This document shows, piece after piece, positions 47,962 through 55,961 of a DNA stretch of 58,777 nucleotides (positions within the stretch are counted from its first letter, which is position 1; every line of letters begins with the position of its first letter). Position numbers and translations under genes: made by a program. The stretch spans positions 1-58,777 of the forward strand of contig UCBZ01000022.1 of assembly GCA_900470775.1 (NCBI GenBank). Direction: 5' to 3'. The DNA comes from Hyphomicrobiales bacterium. GTDB taxonomy: Bacteria > Pseudomonadota > Alphaproteobacteria > Rhizobiales > Beijerinckiaceae. The notes under the pieces are model-generated. The model was not told the origin of the DNA and did not search any database. It worked only from the letters and a program-made list of their open reading frames with translations.

Positions 47962-48654
47962 TTAGGCCGGCTTCGTTCCCGCGAAGGTCATCCGGTGCGG
48001 GTTGTGGCCGAAATTGCGCTGCGGCTGCACGTCGTCATAGCCGGCGGCGCGGATCAGCCCGGCGATGTCGGTCTCGGTATAGGTCGAGAGGCCGTATTGC
48101 GCCCTGAGCTTGCGGTAATCCGAGAAGACGGTGCGGACGAGGCCGGCGAGCGCAGCGATCAGGAAACCACCACGCCAGGCGAAGGCCAGAAGCTGCGAGG
48201 CGTCCGTCAGGGGGCTGACATCGGGCGGGATCACATCGGCGACGACGAGCTTGCCGCCGGGCTTGAGCTTGCCGCGCCAGAGCACGAGCAGGGCTTCGAG
48301 TTCGGCCCTCGAGAGATACTGGATCAGCGAATTGGCGACGACGAGATCGAAGGTCGCCTCGGGCAGCGCCTCGACTTCCTCGGGCGAGACGACCGAGACA
48401 TTGGCCTTGCCGCCGAGCATGGCGCGCAGCTTCTCGCGCACGCTGGGCGCGGCCTCGCAGAGATAGAGTCGGCCACAGGCGGAAGCGACGCGGGCGGCAT
48501 CGAGGGCCTCGCCGCAGCCATGGTCGAGAACGACGGCATCACGCGTTGGGATATGGCCGATCAGGTCGGTGGCGATCTGGCGGTAATGCAGGGCCTTGTG
48601 GCGCGGCGAGACATAGATTGCGTGCTCGCCGTTCCAGAAATCGCGCCAGGACAT
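47962..48654 (-). CDS. Class I SAM-dependent methyltransferase
   Basis: 230 residues. Motif I VVLDHGCGEALDAARVASAC near residue 42; LYLCEAAPSVREKLRAML; and motif IV FDLVVANSLIQYLSRAELEAL with KPGGKLVVADVIPP. A hydrophobic-looking helix follows (LLAFAWRGGFLIAALAGLV). Substrate unknown. The same strand carries the racemase gene downstream with about 36 nt between. Confidence 0.87.
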   Translation of the reverse strand: MSWRDFWNGEHAIYVSPRHKALHYRQIATDLIGHIPTRDAVVLDHGCGEALDAARVASACGRLYLCEAAPSVREKLRAMLGGKANVSVVSPEEVEALPEATFDLVVANSLIQYLSRAELEALLVLWRGKLKPGGKLVVADVIPPDVSPLTDASQLLAFAWRGGFLIAALAGLVRTVFSDYRKLRAQYGLSTYTETDIAGLIRAAGYDDVQPQRNFGHNPHRMTFAGTKPA

Positions 48655-48746
48655 CGTCTCGCCGTTCCAAGAGGTCGCGCCCGAGCCACGGGCGCAGCGG
48701 CGAGCACTATGACGAGGGTTACCCCCTTAGCAAGCCTTGCCGCGGC

Positions 48747-48968
48747 TCAGAGCGGCGACACGACCCGCTCGTCATAGCTGTGGATGAAGGTCAGCGCGGC
48801 GCCGCGGAACATGGTCCAGGCGGGGACGGCATCGTCGGGAGATCTGGGCTGCGGGAGAGGCTTTGCCTCTTCGGCATCGAGTTGGTCGGCGGTGAGAACG
48901 CTGTCGGGATCGATCCTCGCCGAGCGGCACAAAGCGCGGGCAATTCGGGTAATTCTCTCGTCTTCCAT
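48747..48968 (-). CDS. Small hypothetical protein
   Basis: 73 residues from ATG 48968, chosen by GGAG 7 nt upstream; longer in-frame starts are noise. The sequence MEDERITRIARALCRSARID, then DSVLTADQLDAEEAKPLPQPR and TMFRGAALTFIHSYDERV, has a helical start and an acidic middle. Small proteins of this kind are common in Bradyrhizobium-like genomes without a known function. Confidence 0.65.
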   Translation of the reverse strand: MEDERITRIARALCRSARIDPDSVLTADQLDAEEAKPLPQPRSPDDAVPAWTMFRGAALTFIHSYDERVVSPL

Positions 48969-49114
48969 GGCAGGCTCCGGCAAAGTCCAGCGCTTAAACG
49001 CCGATCCCGCCCGCCGGTTCCGAGCGACGCGATTTTTCCTGATCACATCCGATCGCTGTTTCGCCGCCACTGGCATGCAGCCCATCCCCCGATCTCCTGC
49101 GTCATGGACTGATT

Positions 49115-49390
49115 TCACTTGGCATCCGGGTCCTGTGCGAAGCGGATGCCGATCTCGCCGTTGCGGACCCAGACGATCGTGGCGACCGCCGAGAAATCCA
49201 TGACATCGTCACAGAGATGCAAATGCATCGGCAGGGGGCGGTCGTTCTCCGGCTTCAGCCTGGCGCCGGTCGCCGACAGGTCAAGGATGCGGCACTCGAC
49301 CAGGAAGCGCCGCGAGCGATCGAACAGCTTCGCCATCCGCAGATGCGACCGCCACCGTTTCGAGGCTCGCTTATCCATCCCGCCGTCCAT
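49115..49390 (-). CDS. PilZ-domain protein
   Basis: 91 residues (MDK start at 49378 possible). A short basic N-terminus (DKRASKRWRSHLRMAKLFDR) is followed by the PilZ beta barrel: CRILDLSATGARLKPENDRP and VWVRNGEIGIRFAQDPDAK. c-di-GMP-binding PilZ domains have RxxxR and DxSxxG; the second motif (DLSATG) is clear, and RSHLR/RSRR are candidates for the first. A c-di-GMP adaptor is plausible. Confidence 0.85.
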   Translation of the reverse strand: MDGGMDKRASKRWRSHLRMAKLFDRSRRFLVECRILDLSATGARLKPENDRPLPMHLHLCDDVMDFSAVATIVWVRNGEIGIRFAQDPDAK

Positions 49391-49526
49391 CTCGCCTGGG
49401 CTTTCGCAAGCGGCACGCTAAGGGCTGAGGATGGAGCGGGGCTGGCGTTGCAGGGAGGGCATTCCGGCAGCGGTTCCCAGCGTGGAGCGAGATGCTCTAA
49501 GGTCAGCTCGAATCCAGAGGGCTGCG

Positions 49527-50780
49527 ATGTTCCTGCTACCGCGTTTGCTGAAGAACTTCGTCAGGCTGGGGCGCCTGACGGTCATCACGCCCGACAACAA
49601 GCGCCATGTCTTCGGGCCGGGGCCGGGCGAGATGCTGTTCGCCGGCGTCGTCAAGACCGCGCCTTCGGTGACGGTACGCTTCCATGACGACCGTATCGAG
49701 CGCGAGCTTTTCCTCAATCCCGAGCTGGCGCTGGCCGAAGGCTATATGGATGGGCGGATCGATTTCGAGGAAGGCTCGATCCACGACCTGCTGACGCTGT
49801 TCTGGCTGCAGCGCAAGGAGTTGCGCAAGCACCCGATCCAGAAAGTCATCCGCAATCTCCGCTTCCGGATCAGGCGCTTCCGGATGCACAATCCGCTCGG
49901 CGTCGCGGCTAAGAAGGTCAAGCACCACTACGACATCCCGACCGAGTTCTATAAGCTCTGGCTCGACGAGACGATGACCTATTCCTGCGCTTACTGGCAT
50001 TCTCCGGATGTCGGATTGGAGAACGCGCAGCAGGCCAAGCTCCGGCATATCGCCGCCAAGCTGAAGATCGAGCCGGGGATGACCGTGCTCGATATCGGTT
50101 CGGGCTGGGGGCAGCTCGCGATCTACCTCGCCAAGGCCTGCGGCGCGAAGGTGACCGGCTTGAACGTTTCGCCCGACCAGATGGCGGCGGCGCAAAAGCG
50201 CGCCGATGCCGCTGGCGTCGGCGATGCCGTCACCTTCATCAACAAGGATTATCGCGAGCTCGGGGGCCGCTTCGACCGGGTCGTCTCGGTCGGCATGATG
50301 GAGCATGTCGGCGTCGCGCATTACCTCGAATATTTCGAAAAGATCCGCGACCTGCTCACGCCCGACGGCATTGCGCTGGTGCATTGCATCGGCCGTGTCG
50401 GCCCGCCGGGCTTCACTGGCCCGTTCTTCGACAAGTACATCTTCCCCGGCGGCTATGCCCCAGCGTTGTCGGAGGTGTTCGCGGCGGTCGAGCAGACCGG
50501 GCTGTGGTCGTCCGATTGCGAGTTCTGGCGCCGGCACTATCACTGGACGCTGGAAGCCTGGCGCGAGCGCTTCATGGCGCACCGCCCTGAGGTCGTCGCG
50601 ATGATGGGCGAGCGCTTCGCGCGGATGTGGGAGTTCTATCTCGGCGCCTGCTCGGTCTCCTTCGACATCGGCGGCGACATGGTGTTCCAGCTCCTGCTCG
50701 GCCCGCACAAGAGCGCCGTTCCGGTGATCCGCGACTACATAACCGATGTCGAGAAAGCACTGGAAGTGCGCGGCTTCTGA
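49527..50780 (+). CDS. cfa: Cyclopropane-fatty-acyl-phospholipid synthase
   Basis: 417 residues. The N-terminal lipid-binding region (about 1-120) has LALAEGYMDGRIDFEEGSI. The SAM domain has KVKHHYDIPTEFYKLWLDE, MTYSCAYW, MTVLDIGSGWGQLAIYLAKA near 190 and VSVGMMEHVGVAHYLEYF near 255; the FPGGYAPALSEVF motif near 305 is characteristic. It adds a methylene bridge to unsaturated fatty acids of membrane lipids. ATG 49527 has GAGG upstream. Confidence 0.95.
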   Translation: MFLLPRLLKNFVRLGRLTVITPDNKRHVFGPGPGEMLFAGVVKTAPSVTVRFHDDRIERELFLNPELALAEGYMDGRIDFEEGSIHDLLTLFWLQRKELRKHPIQKVIRNLRFRIRRFRMHNPLGVAAKKVKHHYDIPTEFYKLWLDETMTYSCAYWHSPDVGLENAQQAKLRHIAAKLKIEPGMTVLDIGSGWGQLAIYLAKACGAKVTGLNVSPDQMAAAQKRADAAGVGDAVTFINKDYRELGGRFDRVVSVGMMEHVGVAHYLEYFEKIRDLLTPDGIALVHCIGRVGPPGFTGPFFDKYIFPGGYAPALSEVFAAVEQTGLWSSDCEFWRRHYHWTLEAWRERFMAHRPEVVAMMGERFARMWEFYLGACSVSFDIGGDMVFQLLLGPHKSAVPVIRDYITDVEKALEVRGF

Positions 50781-50784
50781 CCGT

Positions 50785-51303
50785 TCAGATGGTGAAATCC
50801 AGCGCCAGCATCGTCTCGTCATGGAAGACGCCATCTATGCACAGTGCCTTGGGCTGGATGCCGTAGCTGCGGAAGCCGAGCCCTTCGTAGAGGCGCTGCG
50901 CCGGATGGTTGTCGACGCCGACATCGGCGTGAAGCATCCGCACATGTTCGCGCGCATGGGCGATGACGGCCGCGACCAGCGCGGTCGCGATGCCGCTCCC
51001 GCGCCCGGCCGGCGCGACATAGACGCCCCAGAGCAGGCCGATATGGCGCTTTTTCTCGCCGCCATAGGCCAGGAAGCCTGCCATCCCGATGAGGGCATCC
51101 TCCTGGAAGGCGCCGTAGATGCGGCTCGGTGGCTGCGGTGTGATCCGCGCCGCGAACCAGGCGAGCAGCTGTGCCGCCTCCTCGTCATGGCTCGCGCCGA
51201 AGGCTTCCGGCGTCTCGGCAAGTGCGCTCAGGCGCAAGCTCCGATAGGCCGGCGCATCCTCTGCCGTGAGTGGCCGGATCGTCGCGGTGGTCAGCTCAGT
51301 CAT
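50785..51303 (-). CDS. GNAT-family N-acetyltransferase
   Basis: 172 residues. TIRPLTAEDAPAYRSLRLSAL begins the fold; motif A is HIGLLWGVYVAPAGRGSGIA near residue 95 with loop GRGSGIA; motif B is VRMLHADVGVDNHPAQRLYEGLGF near 130. Target unknown. Its ATG overlaps the end of the DUF1697 gene by 8 nt, so the two are co-translated. The end is 4 nt from convergent cfa. Confidence 0.9.
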   Translation of the reverse strand: MTELTTATIRPLTAEDAPAYRSLRLSALAETPEAFGASHDEEAAQLLAWFAARITPQPPSRIYGAFQEDALIGMAGFLAYGGEKKRHIGLLWGVYVAPAGRGSGIATALVAAVIAHAREHVRMLHADVGVDNHPAQRLYEGLGFRSYGIQPKALCIDGVFHDETMLALDFTI

Positions 51304-51850
51304 GCGCGGCGATCTCCCCGGCGAGCGCTGCGAGCTTCGTCACCGTGTTCCAGTTCCGCGCCGTGCCCTTCACGCCGAGACGGCGCTCGATCAGGGCGTT
51401 GGTGAGCTTCGAGCGGCCTACGCCTTCGGCGTAGTAGACGAACAGGTCGCGACCACACAGCGCGATCGTCTCAGGGCCGTCGTAACCCGAGGTGAGGCGT
51501 TCGAGCGCTCCGGCTTCTGGCGTCGAGGCTAGGGCGATGTATTGGAGGAACTTCGGATCCTGTCCGGCCGAGAGCGGTAGCGGATTCTCGGCGATAGCCT
51601 CGGCGAGCGCGCTCCGGCTGCGGGCGATCACGTCGGGTGCATAAGGGAATTCCTTCGCCAGGGCAGCCTTCAGCCGGGCGGCAGCCTCGCCGGTGTCGCC
51701 ATCATGGCTGGCGACGAGGTTTCCGCTTTGCAGCAGCGTCGTCGGGCGGCGGAAGCCCAGCGCCGCGGCGATGCCGCGCAGGGCCTCCATCCTGATCGTC
51801 GTGGCGCCGCCGACATTGACGGCGCGCAGGAGGAAAATCGTCACGGGCAT
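51296..51850 (-). CDS. DUF1697 family protein
   Basis: 184 residues. The signature FLLRAVNVGGATTIRMEALRGI, LGFRRPTTLLQSGNLVASHDGD and LTSGYDGPETIALCGRDLFVYY, with the end GRSKLTNALIERRLGVKGTA, then RNWNTVTKLAALA, identifies DUF1697. The function of the family is not established. It overlaps the downstream GNAT gene by 8 nt. First of a two-gene operon. Confidence 0.92.
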   Translation of the reverse strand: MPVTIFLLRAVNVGGATTIRMEALRGIAAALGFRRPTTLLQSGNLVASHDGDTGEAAARLKAALAKEFPYAPDVIARSRSALAEAIAENPLPLSAGQDPKFLQYIALASTPEAGALERLTSGYDGPETIALCGRDLFVYYAEGVGRSKLTNALIERRLGVKGTARNWNTVTKLAALAGEIAAHD

Positions 51851-51894
51851 GGCGGCGACTATCGCAGTCGCGTCCCGTGGAAGGAAGCCCGCGC

Positions 51895-51943
51895 CTCAGC
51901 GCTTCAGGTTGACGAGCACGACGCCGCCCAGCGCCATTGCGCC
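51895..51943 (-). pseudogene. 49-nt remnant of the 3' end of a DMT transporter gene
   Basis: 51895-51943 and 53511-53559 agree at 47 of 49 positions. The latter is the 3' end of the intact EamA/DMT gene in this window. In the minus frame the remnant encodes GAMALGGVVLVNLKR followed by a stop. It lies between DUF1697 and the VOC gene, and the rest of the transporter is absent on either side, so it is a leftover of a paralogue or of a rearrangement. Confidence 0.75.
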
Positions 51944-51951
51944 TCAGCCTG

Positions 51952-52365
51952 CTATTCGGCTGCGGACGCTGCCGCCATGTCGGCCCAGACCGCCTCGAAC
52001 ATATGGCCCTCGGTGTCCTCGAAGGCGCGAGTGTAGAGCCAGCCCATATCGTTGGGCGCCCGCGGGTCGGCCTTGCCGCCCGCGACGGCGGCGGTCTCCA
52101 CGATGGCATCGACTTCGGCGCGGCTGTCGAAGGTCAGGGCCAGCAGGACCTCTGTTGTCGCATGGGCATCAGAGATCGGCTTGGGCGTGAAGGTCGCGAA
52201 ATAGTCATGGGCGAGCAGTTGGAAGGTGATCGCGTCGGACCAGACCATACTCGAGGCCTGATGGTCGCTGAACTGTTCGTTCTTCTGGCAGCCGATCGCC
52301 TCGTAGAAGCCCGTGGCCGCGACGATGTCCTTCACGGGGAGGTTCACGAAGATCGTCTTGGTCAT
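51952..52365 (-). CDS. VOC-family (glyoxalase-like) protein
   Basis: 137 residues from ATG 52365; the open frame that runs upstream is not meaningful. MTKTIFVNLPVKDIVAATGFYEAIG begins a betaalphabetabetabeta module; the second module has EGHMFEAVWADM at the end with the usual metal Glu. Relatives are lactoylglutathione lyase-like and antibiotic-resistance-like proteins of unknown substrate. Same strand as the cupin gene, 56 nt downstream, probably one MarR-controlled operon. Confidence 0.88.
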   Translation of the reverse strand: MTKTIFVNLPVKDIVAATGFYEAIGCQKNEQFSDHQASSMVWSDAITFQLLAHDYFATFTPKPISDAHATTEVLLALTFDSRAEVDAIVETAAVAGGKADPRAPNDMGWLYTRAFEDTEGHMFEAVWADMAAASAAE

Positions 52366-52421
52366 GGCAATTGGTCTTTCTCTTTGTGCTTCAAGGTTTT
52401 GCGGGGTGAACAGGTTTCCGA

Positions 52422-52757
52422 TCAGAGAAATTCCTGCTGGATCGTGTCGTTCGGATGGATGCAGACGAGCTCGAGCCGGCCGTCTCCGACATTGCAGAAG
52501 CGGTGCGGAAACCCAGCGGAAGCGACGACGATGTCGCCGGGAAAGGCGCGGGTCTTGTCGTCGCCGACGGTGAACTCGGCCTCGCCTTTCCTGACGATCC
52601 AGGTCTCGGGATAGGGGTGGACATGCAGGCCTACCCCGCCGCCGGGCTCGGCATCGACGAGGAAGAACGAAGCGTTGCTGCCGAACTGCCGGCCCTCGAA
52701 GCGGACTGTCCGGCTCTGGCCGGGCTGCGGTTCCTGATGACGGATGATTGCGAACAT
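52422..52757 (-). CDS. Cupin-domain protein
   Basis: 111 residues, single cupin barrel. Metal motif 1 is GLHVHPYPETWIVRKGEAEF near residue 43; motif 2 is PGDIVVASAGFPHRFCNVGD near 73. All His and Glu ligands are present. Such small cupins include dioxygenases, isomerases and sensing proteins. It begins the operon whose other member is the VOC gene and lies next to three MarR-type operators. Confidence 0.9.
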   Translation of the reverse strand: MFAIIRHQEPQPGQSRTVRFEGRQFGSNASFFLVDAEPGGGVGLHVHPYPETWIVRKGEAEFTVGDDKTRAFPGDIVVASAGFPHRFCNVGDGRLELVCIHPNDTIQQEFL

Positions 52758-52785
52758 GGCTGCCTCCTGATTGGTGCGGCTGAGT

Positions 52786-52803
52786 TATCTTGACGAGAAG
52801 ATA
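52786..52803. promoter_or_regulatory. MarR-type operator box 1
   Basis: TATCTT-GACGAG-AAGATA, a perfect 6-6-6 palindrome 28 nt upstream of the cupin start. It also forms a perfect 16-bp inverted repeat with box 2. Confidence 0.75.
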
Positions 52804-52815
52804 TCTACATAGGGG

Positions 52816-52833
52816 TATCTTCTCGTCAAGACA
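52816..52833. promoter_or_regulatory. MarR-type operator box 2
   Basis: TATCTT-CTCGTC-AAGACA, one mismatch from the palindrome. Centre is 30 nt from box 1, three helical turns. Confidence 0.72.
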
Positions 52834-52835
52834 TT

Positions 52836-52853
52836 TATCTTCCTGTCGAGATA
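52836..52853. promoter_or_regulatory. MarR-type operator box 3
   Basis: TATCTT-CCTGTC-GAGATA, one mismatch. Centre is 20 nt from box 2, two helical turns. It lies 64 nt upstream of the MarR-gene start. Confidence 0.7.
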
Positions 52854-52916
52854 TTTTTGCCGGCGGCATTCGGGCGGTGTATGTTTCGCCTGTGGAATCA
52901 ACAGCCAAGGCGGGCC

Positions 52917-53477
52917 ATGACGGGCGGAACTGACGGCAAGGGGGCGCGCATCGACGACCATGTCGATCGGCTGCGGCGGCAATGGGCGCGGGAATTGCCC
53001 GACCTCGACACCGAACCGATGGCGGTGCTGGGCCGGGCCTTTCGCCTGTCGAACCTGGTTCGCCCCAGCATCGAGGCGACCTTCGCGGGCTTCGATCTCG
53101 ACCGTGGCGAGTTCGACGTGATCGCGACCCTGCGCCGCTCCGGGCCGCCCTACCGGCTGACGCCGACGGAGCTGTATTCCTCGCTGATGATCTCCTCAGG
53201 CGGCCTGACCCACAGGCTCGACCGGCTGGAAAAGGCCGGGCTGATCCGGCGCGAGAAATCGCCGCATGACGGCCGCAGCGTCCAGGTCGCGCTGACCGAA
53301 ACCGGAGCCCTGCGTGTCGAGGAGGCTTTTCGCATGGATATGGCGAACGAAGCCGTCTTCCTGCAGCCGCTCGATGCGGGGGAGCGCGAGGCGCTCGCCG
53401 ATCTGCTACGAAAGCTGATCATCGGCATCGAGGCCGGATCGAAGGGGAGCGGCCGGCCGAACCCCGATCGAGACTAG
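52917..53477 (+). CDS. MarR-family transcription regulator
   Basis: 186 residues from ATG 52917. The winged-helix core is DRGEFDVIATLRRSGPPYRL, TPTELYSSLMISSGGLTHRL and DRLEKAGLIRREKSPHDGRS, with the wing VQVALTETGALRVEEAF. It is divergent from the cupin/VOC operon, and the 160-nt space carries three TATCTT-N6-AAGATA boxes it should bind, giving autoregulation. The ligand is unknown. The TTG at 52857 is rejected as start because it lies at the edge of the operator region. Confidence 0.9.
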   Translation: MTGGTDGKGARIDDHVDRLRRQWARELPDLDTEPMAVLGRAFRLSNLVRPSIEATFAGFDLDRGEFDVIATLRRSGPPYRLTPTELYSSLMISSGGLTHRLDRLEKAGLIRREKSPHDGRSVQVALTETGALRVEEAFRMDMANEAVFLQPLDAGEREALADLLRKLIIGIEAGSKGSGRPNPDRD

Positions 53478-53511
53478 GCCGGGGACGCGGCCAGCGTATG
53501 CGCCTTCTCGC

Positions 53512-54411
53512 TCAGCGCTTCAGGTTGACGATCACGACGCCGCCCAGCGCCATGGCGCCGCCGATGATGCCGAACAGGGTCGGGATTTCGCCGAGCCAGA
53601 GGAAGCCCATCAGCGTCGCCATCGGCGGCACGCAGTACTGGAAGTTGGCGGCGCGGCCGGCCGGCAGGCGCGACAGCGTGATCGCCCAGGTGCCATAGGC
53701 GATCAGGCTCGGCACCACGGCGAGATAGACCACGGACCAGAACGAGACGCTTGGAGCGATTTGCGCCTGCGCTATCGCGGCCGGCAGGAAGGGCAGCAGG
53801 ACGAAGCCGCCGATCGCCTGGTTCCAGGCCGCCACCGAGAGCGGCTTGTAGCGGGCGAAGAGCGGCTTCTGCACCACCGTGGTGATGGCGTTGCAGAAGG
53901 CCGCGCCCAGGATCAGCAGGACGGACAGCCCGATCTCGACATCGAGCCCCTTGCCGAGCGCGATCAGCCCGATGCCGGCGAAGGAGAGCGCGGTGCCGAG
54001 CCAGGCCGTCAGGCTGAAGCGCTCGCCCAGCAGCATCATGGCGAGCACGGCCGTCATGATCGGGTTGGTGTTGATGATGAAGCTCGCCGGACCCGCCGGC
54101 ACGATGCGCTGGCCGAAGTTCAGCAGCACGGCATAGGCCGCGATGAAGATCACGCCGCCGACGAGGAAGCGCCAGATATCGGCGCGCTCCGGCAGCTTTG
54201 CGCGTGTGATGACAAGGAACAGCGCAGCCGCGCCGCCCGCCAGCGCAAAGCGCAAAGAGGCCATCTCGGCCGGGCCGAAGCCTGCCAGACCGGCCCGGAT
54301 CGCCGGGAAGGACGAAGCCCAGGCGATGACGGTGAAGCTGATCGTGAAGAGCAGCATGCCGTCGAGACGGACGGCGGGCGCAGGCGTGGGGCAGGTGGTA
54401 GCGGTCGACAT
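53512..54411 (-). CDS. EamA/DMT-family transporter
   Basis: 299 residues with ten hydrophobic helices in two EamA repeats. The first has SLRFALAGGAAALFLVITRAK and PAGPASFIINTNPIMTAVLAMMLLGE; the second has VAAWNQAIGGFVLLPFLPAA and PPMATLMGFLWLGEIPTL. Members export amino acids, metabolites or drugs. It is divergent from a LysR gene with 90 nt between starts, a common regulator-transporter pair. The 3' 49 nt are duplicated at 51895. ATG 54411 chosen by family start. Confidence 0.92.
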   Translation of the reverse strand: MSTATTCPTPAPAVRLDGMLLFTISFTVIAWASSFPAIRAGLAGFGPAEMASLRFALAGGAAALFLVITRAKLPERADIWRFLVGGVIFIAAYAVLLNFGQRIVPAGPASFIINTNPIMTAVLAMMLLGERFSLTAWLGTALSFAGIGLIALGKGLDVEIGLSVLLILGAAFCNAITTVVQKPLFARYKPLSVAAWNQAIGGFVLLPFLPAAIAQAQIAPSVSFWSVVYLAVVPSLIAYGTWAITLSRLPAGRAANFQYCVPPMATLMGFLWLGEIPTLFGIIGGAMALGGVVIVNLKR

Positions 54412-54465
54412 GGTGTGGTTTCCCGTCAATGCGGTGATGGCCTCGATAGACGCCTTGTCGGGATG

Positions 54466-54482
54466 ATTGACAAACGACCAAT
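54466..54482. promoter_or_regulatory. Candidate LysR operator between DMT and LysR genes
   Basis: ATTG-N9-CAAT, a T-N11-A type dyad, 20 nt upstream of the LysR start and 55 nt upstream of the transporter start. Position and shape fit the LysR consensus; there is no second copy. Confidence 0.4.
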
Positions 54483-54501
54483 TCGCGCATGAGCTGTGAG
54501 C

Positions 54502-55434
54502 ATGGATCACAGCTTGACCTTGCCGCCGCTCGACTCCTTGCGTGCCTTCGAGGCCGCCGCCCGCACCGGCAGCTTCTCGGCCGCCGCCGTTTCACTGAAC
54601 CTGACGCATGGCGCGGTCAGCCGTCAGGTGGCGCGGCTGGAGCATTGGCTGGGGCTGCGCGTCTTCCTGCGGCAGGCGCGCGGCGTTGCGCTGACCTCGG
54701 AGGGGCAGCATCTGCTCCAGCGCACGCAGGAGGCCTTCGCGCTGATCGCCGACACCTCCGATCGCTGGCGCGAGCAGCGCGGCGCGGCGGTGGTGCGCGT
54801 CAGCGCGCCGCCCTCGATCTGCTCGCTCTGGCTGATGCCGCGACTGGCCGCGCTGGAAGGCCAGGAGCCCGCCTTGCGGCTCGTGCTGCAGGCCGAGCAT
54901 CGCCGGGTCGATTTCGAGGAGGAGGGCGTCGATCTCGGCATCCGCTGCGGACGCGGCGGCGCGCCGGGGCGGATTTCGCTGAAACTGTTCGAGGAATGGT
55001 GCTTTCCGATCGCGTCGCCGAAGCTGGCTGCGATCATCGGCGAGGGGGAGCCGCAGCGCCTGCTGGCGCATCCGCTGATCCATGATTCCGACGCGGCGGG
55101 CTGGCGGGCCTGGTTTTCGGCGCAGGGGCTCGATTATCGGCCGCGTCCGCAGGATCGCCGCTTCGATGATTACAACATCGTGCTGGATGCGGCTGCCCAC
55201 GGGCTTGGTATCGCGCTCGCCCGGCCGCCTCTGGCGCAGGAGCAGATCGAAAGCGGCCGGCTGGTGCAGGTGGACCAGCGCACCGCGCTCAACCCGGTGG
55301 CCTATTGGCTGGATCGGCCGCTCGGCGCCCCGCGCACGGCGGCGGCGACCCTGGCAAGGCGGATCACGACGGAAGCCGGCACAACGGCCGAGGCGCTCGC
55401 GGCCTTCCTCGATCCGCAGGCGCCGGCAAGCTGA
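54502..55434 (+). CDS. LysR-family regulator (GcvA-like)
   Basis: 310 residues. Helix-turn-helix: LDSLRAFEAAARTGSFSAAA, VSLNLTHGAVSRQVARLEHW. The effector domain has VRVSAPPSICSLWLMPRLAA and VDFEEEGVDLGIRCGRGG, the GcvA/AmpR-type substrate-binding fold, and ends with LAAFLDPQ. ATG 54502 is preferred over the in-frame GTG at 54496. It probably controls the divergent DMT transporter gene. Confidence 0.9.
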   Translation: MDHSLTLPPLDSLRAFEAAARTGSFSAAAVSLNLTHGAVSRQVARLEHWLGLRVFLRQARGVALTSEGQHLLQRTQEAFALIADTSDRWREQRGAAVVRVSAPPSICSLWLMPRLAALEGQEPALRLVLQAEHRRVDFEEEGVDLGIRCGRGGAPGRISLKLFEEWCFPIASPKLAAIIGEGEPQRLLAHPLIHDSDAAGWRAWFSAQGLDYRPRPQDRRFDDYNIVLDAAAHGLGIALARPPLAQEQIESGRLVQVDQRTALNPVAYWLDRPLGAPRTAAATLARRITTEAGTTAEALAAFLDPQAPAS

Positions 55435-55437
55435 GGA

Positions 55438-55866
55438 TCAGCTCAGGCTGTGGCGTGGGCGGGCGATCTCGCCGCGCTGGCTGGCGCGCGCCATCTCGAA
55501 GCTGTCGGCGATGCGTCTGGCCCTTACGATGAAGGCCTGGGCGATGTCGGGCGCGCTGCAGACCTCATTGGCCGTCTCCTCGAACAAGGCGAGCCAGCGG
55601 TCGAAGTGGTGCGCTTCCAGCGGCAGGATCAGATGCGGGCGCATCGGCCGGCCCTGATAGCGGCCGGTGCGCAGCATCACCGAGCTCCAGAAATCGGTGA
55701 TGTTGGCGATGTGCTCGTCCCAGTGCTGCACCGCGCCCATGAAGACCGGACCGATCACCGCATCCGCGCGCGCCCGCTCGTAGAACCGCCGCACCAGCGT
55801 CGCGATCATCGCGTCCGTGATGGCGGGATGGGCGGCGCCCGGCTGGGTGAGGGGGTTATCGGTCAT
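55438..55866 (-). CDS. Group III truncated haemoglobin
   Basis: 142 residues of 2/2 globin fold. ITDAMIATLVRRFYERARADAVIGPVF is helix A/B; WDEHIANITDFWSSVMLRTG carries the distal region; YQGRPMRPHLILPLEAHHFDR, then WLALFEETANEV carries the proximal His (HLILPLEAHHFDRW) in helix F, as in group III (Ctb-like). These proteins bind O2/NO and may detoxify NO. Convergent with the LysR gene, only 3 nt between stop codons. Confidence 0.9.
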   Translation of the reverse strand: MTDNPLTQPGAAHPAITDAMIATLVRRFYERARADAVIGPVFMGAVQHWDEHIANITDFWSSVMLRTGRYQGRPMRPHLILPLEAHHFDRWLALFEETANEVCSAPDIAQAFIVRARRIADSFEMARASQRGEIARPRHSLS

Positions 55867-55961
55867 GGATGACTCGCGACGGGATGATCGAACCAGATCC
55901 TCTATCTTGTTCGGGAGTTCGCTCCCTTGATCTGGATCGCCCCGGTTTTCGGGCCGATGCT

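Noticed and set aside
51952..52908. 318-codon frame joining the VOC protein with an upstream basic part
   Set aside because: The upstream part is the cupin gene in another frame plus the operator region.
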